From the NCBI GenBank assembly GCA_016871725.1, contig VHCL01000014.1, positions 1 to 40,508 on the forward strand: a stretch of DNA of 40,508 nucleotides. Direction: 5' to 3'. Under the pieces are notes generated by a model. That model was not told where the DNA came from. It saw only the letters and a list, made by a program, of their open reading frames with translations, and ran no database searches. The stretch comes from Verrucomicrobiota bacterium (GTDB lineage: Bacteria; Verrucomicrobiota; Verrucomicrobiia; Opitutales; UBA953). This document shows, in pieces, positions 25,046-31,816 of the stretch (positions are counted from its first letter, which is position 1; the number at the start of each line of letters is the position of its first letter). Position numbers and translations under genes: made by a program.

Positions 25046-28000
25046 TTGGTTTGGAAAGTCTCGGAGAGGATGAGCGCGCGGAGGAAGGCGGCCATCTGAT
25101 AATCCTTGGCCTGCGCCTCCGTGAGGATGGCCGTGGCGAGCGGTTCGTCGAGGAAGCCGAACGGACGTCCCAGGCCATACTCCACGAGAGACTCGGTGAA
25201 GCCGCGGCCGAACTTCTCAGGATGGGCGGCGATCTGGTCGCGGAGCTCAAAGTAGTCCTTGAAGCTCGATCCCTTGTAGAAGGCGCCGGCCGGGCTGATC
25301 GGCCAGGTCTTCCGGCCGACCCCCCTCTTCTCGTAGGTCTCGGTCGTCCGCCATTTGCCGGTGGCGTTGAAGTTCTCCAGTCCGAAGCCGAGGGGGTCGA
25401 TCTTACGATGGCATTGGGCGCACTGAGGTTGCTCCTGGTGCGCGGAGAGGCGTTCGCGGGTAGAGAGGAGCTTGTCTTCGAGGCGATTAAGCTGCGGGAC
25501 GTTCGGCGGGGCAGGGGGCGGCGGTTCGTGCAGCAGCTTGCGCAGGATCCAAGCACCTCGTTCGACCGGGCTGGTGTCGCGGCCGTTACTGCCCATAGCC
25601 AGGATGGCGGCCATGCCGAGCAGGCCGCCGCGCGGCGAATCCTTGGGCAGCTTCACCTTGCGGAAGGCGTCGCCGCTGACCTCGCTCAATCCGTAGTAAT
25701 CGGCGAGCAGGCCGTTGATCACCACGTAGTCGCTCTTGAGCAGGTGGTGGAGGCTGTCCCCCTGGCGCAGGATGTGGTCGATGGTCTGATAGACCTCATC
25801 ACGGGCGGCCGCCTTGGTGCTGTCGTCGAAATCCTTGTGGAGCTTGGTGTCGAACTGGAAGAAATCCAGGCGGTTCATTCCGAGCCACTGGTGGGTGAAG
25901 CCGGTCACGAAGGCGGCCGACTTGGGGTCGGCGATCAAGCGGTCGACCTGCGCGCCCAGGATGACGGGCTCGTGCAGGGTGTTCTTCTCGGCGAGGCGCA
26001 GGAGCTCGGCGTCGGGCGGGGCGCTCCAGAGGAAGTAGGACAGACGGGAGGCGAGTTCGAGGTCGTCGAGCCGGCGGGATCCTTTCCCGGGGTTGGGTTC
26101 GGAGAGATAGAGAAAGCCGGGAGAGGCGAGGATCACGCTGAGCGGTTCACGCAAGGCGCGCTCGTGGTCGAGCCCGCTCTGACGGCCGGCGCGGTAGATG
26201 CCCATGAGCCGGTCGAGGAAGGGCTGCTCGGCGGAACGTCCGCGGAAGGCGCGTCGGGCGAAGTCGGCCAAACAGGCGCGCGCCTGATCTTCGTCCGTCC
26301 GGCCGGCGCCGCGGGTCAGGACCGGCGTCGGGCCGGCGGCTTTTCCTTCGGCCGTCAGGGGGCCTTCCCATTCGACCCAGTCGATCCAGAGCGCCGGAGG
26401 CGGACCCATGCCGGTCTCCTTCCGGGCGGCCTGATAGCGCTCCAAGTCCAATTTGACCTCACGCTTCTCGCGCAGGATGAACGTCCGCGGGCTGTCGGCC
26501 GTGACGTTCACGCGTAGTTCCATCACCTGAGGGTCCGTGGTGGTGCCGGTCACCTCACGGGTCTCGAGGAGCGTGAAGTCCTCCTCGCCGGAGAGTCGCG
26601 TCCCGACGGCCAGGTAGCGTCGTTCCTTCGGGGCGTCCGGGGTCGCGCCGATGCGGAGTCGTAGGACGTATTCTCCCGGCAGGACCGTCGGGGTCACGTG
26701 CTTGGTCTTGAGCCAGCCCGAAGGCTGATCGGGCGGGAGCGTGATGGCTTCCTCCTTGTGGACGTTGTGAATGGTCAGGTAGGCGCCCGTCTTCGTGAGC
26801 GGATCTTCCAGGTAGCGACGGAAGCTAGGTCCATTCTCCTCGAAGACCTTGATCCGAAATTTCGCCGCCTGCGCGTCGGGGATGTCTTTCTGCGGCTTGC
26901 CCGTGGCGAGGAACGCCTGCGCCGCTTCGTGGCCTCCCTTGACATAGCCTTTGTAGGTCCCGCCGACCATCGCGTTGGCGTGGAGTTCGACCTCGCGCCT
27001 CTGCTTGTGGTTGGCCCTCTGGCCGTCGACGTTGGTGATTTCGATCCAGTCGATCCAGAGGGCGAACTCTGGCCCGACGCCGTTGCGCCGGAGGGCTTCC
27101 CCGAAGATCTGGTGGGCCCGCTCATTGGAGTCGAAGGAGCCGCGTTCGCGGAGGAAGAATCCGCGGCTTCCCCCGGTGGTGATCGTCACCGGGATCTCCA
27201 GGACCTGCGGCCGCTCCATCGTGCCGGTCACCGCATGCGTGCTGGCGACCGCGCCATGCATCGGGCCGAACTCGACGAAATGCCGTGACTTGGGCGTATC
27301 GGCGGTGGCGGCGATGCGGACGCGGACATGATAGCGGCCGGCCGGCCAGTCTCCGGGGACGTTGAAAGGCTGGTAAGGGTTGGCGAAGACGTCCTCGTAG
27401 GTGAGGAAGGAGCCTGTCTTCGTCGCGGGGTTGGCCAGGTAGGCCCGCTGGTGGGGAGCGTAGTGCACCCAATTACGCCGGCCTTGCTCGTCCGCATGGA
27501 TCGCATCGAGGTAGCCGAACTTCTCCGGGCTGGGCGCGCCCGGGATGCGCTGCCACTGGTAATAGCGGTAGGTGGCGTCGCCTTTCTTCTCGGCCGCGAG
27601 GGCCGCGACGATGGGGCTGTTTTCGGGGCGGGCCGCCGCCTCATCGACCGCCTTGGTCCAGGCGACGTAGCGTTCATGGCAGTCGACGCGGTCGGCGTAG
27701 GACTTGGTGATGCGCGGATTCGCGTAGGCCTCGGCTTCGGTCCGGATCGTCAGGGCCTTCGTCGGGGCGAAGCGGATGAAATGTTCGTCGATCGCCTGAC
27801 GTCCGAGCGCCAGATAGCGTTCGAACTGGTCCGAGGACATGAAGAGCGAGGCTCCCACGGTGTCGAAGGCCCCGGCGCCGCCGTCGGCGGGCAGTTCGTT
27901 GACGGGCAGGTCGACGCCGAGCAGGTCGCGGAGGGTGTTCTTGTATTCGCGGCGGTTGAGGCGGCGCATCGTGATCCGGCCATGGGCGTCGCCGATGGTC

Positions 28001-28326
28001 TTCCGCGCGGTGACGAGCGTGCCCGAGAGCATCTCGAGGAAATCGGCTTTCGCGACCGGAGCCGGTTGCTTGGAGTCGTCGGGCGGCATCTCCCCCGAGT
28101 TGACCTGGTTCAGGATCTTCTGCCAGCGGTCCGCGAGCTGGACCGTATCGAGCTTCAGGGCGATGTCGTCGAGGCGGAGCTTGCCTTTCTGCTTGTCCGC
28201 GTTGTGACATTCGACGCAGTATTCCTTGAGGAAAGCGCGATGCTTCTCGTCGATGCGCGCCTCCGGAGGCGCGCCGAAAGCCAGCGCGGCGAGGAAGGGG
28301 AGGAGGATGAGACGACGCAGGGGCAT
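25042..28326 (-). CDS. DUF1587/1592/1588/1585 cytochrome protein with two tandem carbohydrate-binding-like modules
   Basis: This 1094-residue protein is far longer than its 770-residue relative at 31813. The signal peptide is MPLRRLILLPFLAALAFGA. A cytochrome-like region has CVECH at 37-41. DUF1587 covers about 115-180 (MRRLNRREYKNTLRDLLGVD). Residues about 295-430 and 504-655 are two similar beta-rich modules, each with a TKTG start, an RLRIGAT/RVRIAAT strand, a VTGT turn, a PQVxE block and an FxLRE strand, and each ending ALWIDWxE. DUF1595 and DUF1592 follow (about 680-880), then DUF1588 with a second heme-type CAQCH at 969-973, then DUF1585 to the end. It is exported and likely redox-active on a bulky substrate. 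The following DUF1552 gene overlaps by 4 bases. The start is ATG 28326. Confidence 0.93.
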   Translation of the reverse strand: MPLRRLILLPFLAALAFGAPPEARIDEKHRAFLKEYCVECHNADKQKGKLRLDDIALKLDTVQLADRWQKILNQVNSGEMPPDDSKQPAPVAKADFLEMLSGTLVTARKTIGDAHGRITMRRLNRREYKNTLRDLLGVDLPVNELPADGGAGAFDTVGASLFMSSDQFERYLALGRQAIDEHFIRFAPTKALTIRTEAEAYANPRITKSYADRVDCHERYVAWTKAVDEAAARPENSPIVAALAAEKKGDATYRYYQWQRIPGAPSPEKFGYLDAIHADEQGRRNWVHYAPHQRAYLANPATKTGSFLTYEDVFANPYQPFNVPGDWPAGRYHVRVRIAATADTPKSRHFVEFGPMHGAVASTHAVTGTMERPQVLEIPVTITTGGSRGFFLRERGSFDSNERAHQIFGEALRRNGVGPEFALWIDWIEITNVDGQRANHKQRREVELHANAMVGGTYKGYVKGGHEAAQAFLATGKPQKDIPDAQAAKFRIKVFEENGPSFRRYLEDPLTKTGAYLTIHNVHKEEAITLPPDQPSGWLKTKHVTPTVLPGEYVLRLRIGATPDAPKERRYLAVGTRLSGEEDFTLLETREVTGTTTDPQVMELRVNVTADSPRTFILREKREVKLDLERYQAARKETGMGPPPALWIDWVEWEGPLTAEGKAAGPTPVLTRGAGRTDEDQARACLADFARRAFRGRSAEQPFLDRLMGIYRAGRQSGLDHERALREPLSVILASPGFLYLSEPNPGKGSRRLDDLELASRLSYFLWSAPPDAELLRLAEKNTLHEPVILGAQVDRLIADPKSAAFVTGFTHQWLGMNRLDFFQFDTKLHKDFDDSTKAAARDEVYQTIDHILRQGDSLHHLLKSDYVVINGLLADYYGLSEVSGDAFRKVKLPKDSPRGGLLGMAAILAMGSNGRDTSPVERGAWILRKLLHEPPPPAPPNVPQLNRLEDKLLSTRERLSAHQEQPQCAQCHRKIDPLGFGLENFNATGKWRTTETYEKRGVGRKTWPISPAGAFYKGSSFKDYFELRDQIAAHPEKFGRGFTESLVEYGLGRPFGFLDEPLATAILTEAQAKDYQMAAFLRALILSETFQTK

Positions 28327-28366
28327 CGTGGGGACGCCTGATAGTTGTCGGACGGCGGGATAATTC

Positions 28367-28398
28367 CAGCCCGCTCTGCGCCGGGCTGCTTTTATTTT
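28367..28398 (+). terminator. Intrinsic terminator facing the plus strand
   Basis: CAGCCCG (28367-28373) and CGGGCTG (28382-28388) form a perfect 7-bp stem with an 8-base loop, followed at once by CTTTTATTTT. This is a good Rho-independent terminator for plus-strand transcription, yet no plus-strand gene precedes it. It could stop antisense transcription entering from the DUF1592 gene. Read the other way, the A-rich stretch may be part of the promoter for the DUF1592 gene at 28326. Confidence 0.55.
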
Positions 28399-28441
28399 CA
28401 GTCGATTAACCGCGCCGGGCAGGTTTCGCCGGGCCTGGTTC
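28380..28441. repeat. Three copies of a GCCGGGC-led 14-mer
   Basis: GCCGGGC occurs at 28380, 28414 and 28428; the last two are exactly 14 bases apart and directly adjacent as 14-mers. Each is followed by a T-rich end (TTT or GTTY). The copies lie 54-115 bases upstream of the DUF1592 start and could be regulator sites. Function is inference. Confidence 0.4.
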
Positions 28442-28459
28442 CTCTCGTGGCCTTATCCC

Positions 28460-28494
28460 GCAAGTGGTGCGAGGAAGGCCGTCGCGCCACTTGC
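28460..28494 (-). terminator. Long hairpin after the GH71/99-like gene
   Basis: GCAAGTGGTGCG (28460-28471) and CGCGCCACTTGC (28483-28494) pair at 11 of 12 positions around an 11-base loop, 25 bases past the stop at 28520. No T-run follows on the minus strand. It separates block B from block C and is a candidate 3'-end structure. Confidence 0.45.
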
Positions 28495-28519
28495 TTGCCG
28501 AGGCGATCAGCCCGACGCC

Positions 28520-30259
28520 TCATCCTCCGAAACGATAGTTGAAGCGGGCGTTCGGAGCCGTGTCGCCATGGTCGAGTAAATCCATGCCTTCGCCGGAATC
28601 AGGGACGTTATCCGTCCATTTGAAATCAAAGCGGACGGCCGTCCCTTCGGTCAGTCCCAGCAGTCGTTTGTCGACCGCCAGGTGGAGTTGGTCGCGACCG
28701 ACCTGCAGGCGGGCTTGGCCGTGGGGCACCCAGCGTCCGCCATCCCATTTCTCCACGGTGGCGATGTCCGGCGACTTCCGGGCTTGGTTGAGGCGGTAGT
28801 CGTAACCGAGCCTCCCGGTGCGGGAATCCTGATCGGTATCCAGCCAAAGGGTCATCCAATCCGGGTCCTGTGATGAGGTGAGCGTGCCGCGGGCGGAAGC
28901 GTGGAAGAAGATCGTCCGCGCGTCTTGCGCGACCTTGAACGAATCAAGGTCGTTGCGTCCGGTCTTGTTGACGTAGCGACCCGCATCCCCGACGCCTCCG
29001 AAATCCCGATGCGTCACGTCGTTGATGTCGTCCAGGTAGGCCGGGTTGACTTGCTGCCATTGCGCGAAATCCCCCGGGACGGCGATGGTCCTGTCGGGGC
29101 CGGGTTGCGGAGGTTGACGGGCGCCTTTGTAGCGTCGGATGTTCGCGGCGAGCTGCCAGTAATAGTTGTCGCCGTAACCGCCTTTCATCGGTTCGAGGTC
29201 CCGGCTGAACTCGGCGTCGTAAAGGTCCACGAAGAACGTCTGGCCGACGGGCAGGATCTTCCCGTTGAAGCCGATGACCCCGTCGCCGAGGAAGCGTTGC
29301 GCGACCCATTCGTTCCAACCGGTCACGAAGACGAACTGCGGCGCGAGCGGCAGGGCATGGCGCCATTGTTCGTCGAAGTAGAGACCCTCTCCGGAGCGTG
29401 TCTGGCCGGGGGGCGGCTGCTTGCTCCCATGGAAGCTCCGGCCGATGTTGCCGGTCGGATGCTGGCTGACGCCCACCGGCACCGCCTCAGCCTTGTCGGG
29501 ACGCTCGTGCCAGCCGGCGGTCTGCGGGGCGAAATCCAGCCACGGCCAACGGTCCTTGCCGTCGCCGAACCAGGTCTGCCCGCGGCTCCAGGCCCAGGAG
29601 GTGCGAATCGTGAAGAAATCGCGCACTTCCGGCGGCAGCCCCTCGGTCGGGGTGAGGAGCAAGGGTTTTCCTTGCCAGCGGAACCATAGGTCGGCGTAGC
29701 GGCCCGGCTGATAGAAGGTCTTCCAGAGGTGGGTGACCGTCGGGACGTGGTGCGCGTAGGCGAACAGCGCGAACTGAGGCACCTTGCGTCCTTCGGCCTT
29801 CATTTCGGTCAGCACCTTGCAGAAGGCCTCGCGCTCGGCGTCGTAGGTCAGCGCGTTGGTGACGTCCAGGACGAGCATGTCCACGCCGGCGTCGGTCAGC
29901 ATCTGCACGTGCTTGCGGATGATCCAAGGGTCGTCCGGCCGGTAGTAGCCGAACCTTGGTTCGCCCCAATAATGCGCCGCCTGGACCGGGCCCCACTGCG
30001 GGTTGGTCGGGTTGGCGGCGAGGATCTTGGAGATGTCATGCACCTGCTTCGTCCCGAAGGCGGCGTGCCAGTTGAAGTAGAACATGCCCACCGTCCGGTC
30101 CGGCTTCGGGGCCCCGGCTTCGGTCGCGGTCGGCAGCTTGCGATGCAGGGCGTCGGCGGCCACCCATGTGTCCGGCTGGGTGTCACGGAAGCGCGCCTCC
30201 TCTCCTGCCACGATGGCGAAGCAGACGGTCAGGAGGCCTGGGGCGATGAGCCATCTCAT
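28520..30259 (-). CDS. Exported GH71/GH99-like (WbsX-type) protein with C-terminal CBM9-like domain
   Basis: I start at ATG 30259, which begins a signal peptide (MRWLIAPGLLTVCFAIVAGEE) and gives 579 residues; an upstream GTG at 30340 adds a leader without signal character. Residues about 55-375 look like a (beta/alpha)8 barrel of the GH71/GH99/WbsX group. Conserved features are VGMFYFNWH, HYWGEPRFGYYRPDD, AGVDMLVLDVTN and GWNEW at about 314-318. Residues about 395-579 form a beta-sandwich with DPDWMTLWLDTDQDSRTG, resembling CBM9/DOMON-like carbohydrate-binding domains. Such enzymes may cut alpha-linked mannan or glucan chains, but PVC members are not characterised. It follows the DUF1552 gene after 90 bases containing a hairpin. 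It is the only glycoside-hydrolase-like gene in the window. Confidence 0.7.
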   Translation of the reverse strand: MRWLIAPGLLTVCFAIVAGEEARFRDTQPDTWVAADALHRKLPTATEAGAPKPDRTVGMFYFNWHAAFGTKQVHDISKILAANPTNPQWGPVQAAHYWGEPRFGYYRPDDPWIIRKHVQMLTDAGVDMLVLDVTNALTYDAEREAFCKVLTEMKAEGRKVPQFALFAYAHHVPTVTHLWKTFYQPGRYADLWFRWQGKPLLLTPTEGLPPEVRDFFTIRTSWAWSRGQTWFGDGKDRWPWLDFAPQTAGWHERPDKAEAVPVGVSQHPTGNIGRSFHGSKQPPPGQTRSGEGLYFDEQWRHALPLAPQFVFVTGWNEWVAQRFLGDGVIGFNGKILPVGQTFFVDLYDAEFSRDLEPMKGGYGDNYYWQLAANIRRYKGARQPPQPGPDRTIAVPGDFAQWQQVNPAYLDDINDVTHRDFGGVGDAGRYVNKTGRNDLDSFKVAQDARTIFFHASARGTLTSSQDPDWMTLWLDTDQDSRTGRLGYDYRLNQARKSPDIATVEKWDGGRWVPHGQARLQVGRDQLHLAVDKRLLGLTEGTAVRFDFKWTDNVPDSGEGMDLLDHGDTAPNARFNYRFGG

Positions 30260-30312
30260 GCCCTTCAGACTGCCGGGTGCCGGCGTTTCCTCAACGCGGG
30301 TCGTCTCATCCG

Positions 30313-30332
30313 GACGCAGATAAGTCTGCGTC
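30313..30332 (-). terminator. Perfect 8-bp hairpin after a DUF1552 gene
   Basis: GACGCAGA (30313-30320) and TCTGCGTC (30325-30332) form a perfect stem with a 4-base loop, 17 bases after the DUF1552 stop at 30350. No T-run follows. It may be an mRNA-processing or stabilising hairpin between the DUF1552 and GH71/99-like genes. Confidence 0.5.
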
Positions 30333-30349
30333 AGAAGCACATTTCAGCC

Positions 30350-31720
30350 TCAGGCCAGCGGCAGGACGCCGGTGCTGTCGCCGAACTGGTCCTTCTTCAC
30401 GCCCATGCGTTCCATCAGGGCGCGGTGCAGGTTGCACATCGGGGTCTTCTTCGGGGAGATGAGGCGACGGCCGGAGCGGATCGTGCCGGCGCCGCCGCCC
30501 GCGAGGAGCAGGGGGAGGTCGTCGATGTCGTGCTTGTTGCCGTCGCGGATCGAGCAGCCGTAGAGCAGCTGGCAGTTGTCCAGGACGGTGCCTTCGCCCT
30601 CCTTGAGGGAGTCGAGCTTGTCGCAGAACGCCGCGAACTGGGCGACGTTCCATTCGATCACCTTGGTGTACTGGGCCATCGTGGCGGCGTCGTTCTGGTG
30701 GTGCGAAAGCCCGTGCCAGTAGTTCGTGACGCCGTCGAGGAAGTCGAAACGGCGGCCGGACTGGGCGTCGCCGATCATGAAGGTGCTGATGCGGGTCGAG
30801 TCGGTCCAGTAGGCGAGCGCCAGGATGTCGAGCATCTGCCTCACGTGTTCGCGGTGGTCCTGGGGGATGCCGGGGCCGGGGCGCGGGATGTCGAAGCGGC
30901 CGGCGTTGATCCAGCGCTTCTGGGGCTTGAGCGAGTTCTCGATGCGCTTCTCGACGGCGCGGACGGACTCCATGTATTCGTCGAGCTTCACCTTGTCGGC
31001 GGCGCTGATCTTCCCCTTGAGCAGCCAGACGTCCTCGCTGACGGCGTCGAGCACGCTGAGGTCGTCGCGCTGCAAGGCGTTGGTCACGGCCGGCTGGTTC
31101 GGATTGAAGCCCGAGACGACGGGGCCGGCGGAGGCCGTGCGGAAGAGGCGGTCGAAGGCGAGCTGCGGGACGATCTCCTTGGGGACGGGCGTGTGCGGGT
31201 CGCGCCAGGCGAGGTGCGAGCCGTAGAGCATCGCGAAGCCGCCGCCGGCGTTGTCGACGCCGGAGCGCGTGGGCTCCAGGCCGAGTTCGAAGCTGGGGAG
31301 AGGCGTCTGGTTGCCGATCTCGGCGGCCATGACCTGGTCGGCGGAGACGCCGCCGACGTCGATGTCGCTGCCGGCGTTGCGCTTCACGAAACCGCCATGG
31401 AGCCAGGCCGGCACCTTGGGCCAGTGTCCGTTGCGTCCGGCGGTGCGCTGGTTGGTGAGGTTCTCCAGCAGGAGGAGCTTGTTCTTCACGCCCTTGAATG
31501 GGGCGAGGGTCGGGGACAGTTCGAACTGCTCGGCGTTGCCGGCCGGTCGCCAGCGTCGCTCGTTCACGCCGTTGGGCATGAAGAAGTAGCCCGTGCGCAG
31601 CGGCGGCTTGGCGAGGCGTTGGTCCGCCCGCGCCGCGGGGGTCATCGCCTCCATCAGCGGGAGCGCCAGGGCGGCGCCGCAGCCGCGGAGCATCGTGCGT
31701 CGGGAGATGGGGCGGAACAT
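30350..31720 (-). CDS. DUF1552 Tat-exported protein (second copy)
   Basis: The 456-residue protein starts at ATG 31720. ISRRTMLRGCGAALALPLMEA is its twin-arginine signal. DUF1552 blocks follow: GYFFMPNGVNERRWRP, LLLLENLTNQRTAGRNGHWPK, SADQVMAAEIG, WTDSTRISTFMIGDAQSGR, and NYWHGLSHHQND with the conserved histidines. It is only moderately similar to the copy at 23759, so the two pairs look like old paralogues rather than a recent duplication. The DUF1592 gene lies 92 bases upstream in the same direction, as expected of this obligate pair, with two tandem-repeat arrays in the gap. It is exported folded through Tat; the reaction is unknown. Confidence 0.92.
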   Translation of the reverse strand: MFRPISRRTMLRGCGAALALPLMEAMTPAARADQRLAKPPLRTGYFFMPNGVNERRWRPAGNAEQFELSPTLAPFKGVKNKLLLLENLTNQRTAGRNGHWPKVPAWLHGGFVKRNAGSDIDVGGVSADQVMAAEIGNQTPLPSFELGLEPTRSGVDNAGGGFAMLYGSHLAWRDPHTPVPKEIVPQLAFDRLFRTASAGPVVSGFNPNQPAVTNALQRDDLSVLDAVSEDVWLLKGKISAADKVKLDEYMESVRAVEKRIENSLKPQKRWINAGRFDIPRPGPGIPQDHREHVRQMLDILALAYWTDSTRISTFMIGDAQSGRRFDFLDGVTNYWHGLSHHQNDAATMAQYTKVIEWNVAQFAAFCDKLDSLKEGEGTVLDNCQLLYGCSIRDGNKHDIDDLPLLLAGGGAGTIRSGRRLISPKKTPMCNLHRALMERMGVKKDQFGDSTGVLPLA

Positions 31721-31728
31721 CGGTCGAA

Positions 31729-31758
31729 AGGGCTGGGGACAGGGCCAGGGCTAGGGAT
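31729..31758. repeat. Hexamer tandem repeat, unit AGGGNN
   Basis: Five adjacent hexamers start at 31729; four begin AGGG and one GGGG, and the last two bases vary (CT, AC, CC, CT, AT). It is a looser version of the AGGGGT arrays at 7453 and 21079 and ends 8 bases upstream of the DUF1552 start at 31720. Confidence 0.75.
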
Positions 31759-31763
31759 AGTGT

Positions 31764-31808
31764 GGCAAAGCAGGCGGGGAAGGCAAATCAGGCAAGGTCG
31801 GTAAGCGC
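31764..31808. repeat. Nonamer tandem repeat, unit GGCAAANCA
   Basis: Five 9-base units start at 31764, 31773, 31782, 31791 and 31800. Units 1 and 3 are GGCAAAGCA and GGCAAATCA; the others are more degenerate. The first 12 bases recur at 22880-22891. Confidence 0.6.
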
Positions 31809-31816
31809 GGGCTTAC
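31801..31816 (-). terminator. Small hairpin overlapping the stop of a DUF1592 gene
   Basis: GTAAGC (31801-31806) and GCTTAC (31811-31816) form a perfect 6-bp stem with a 4-base loop that includes the TAA stop at 31815-31813. No T-run follows, so termination is doubtful. Confidence 0.3.
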
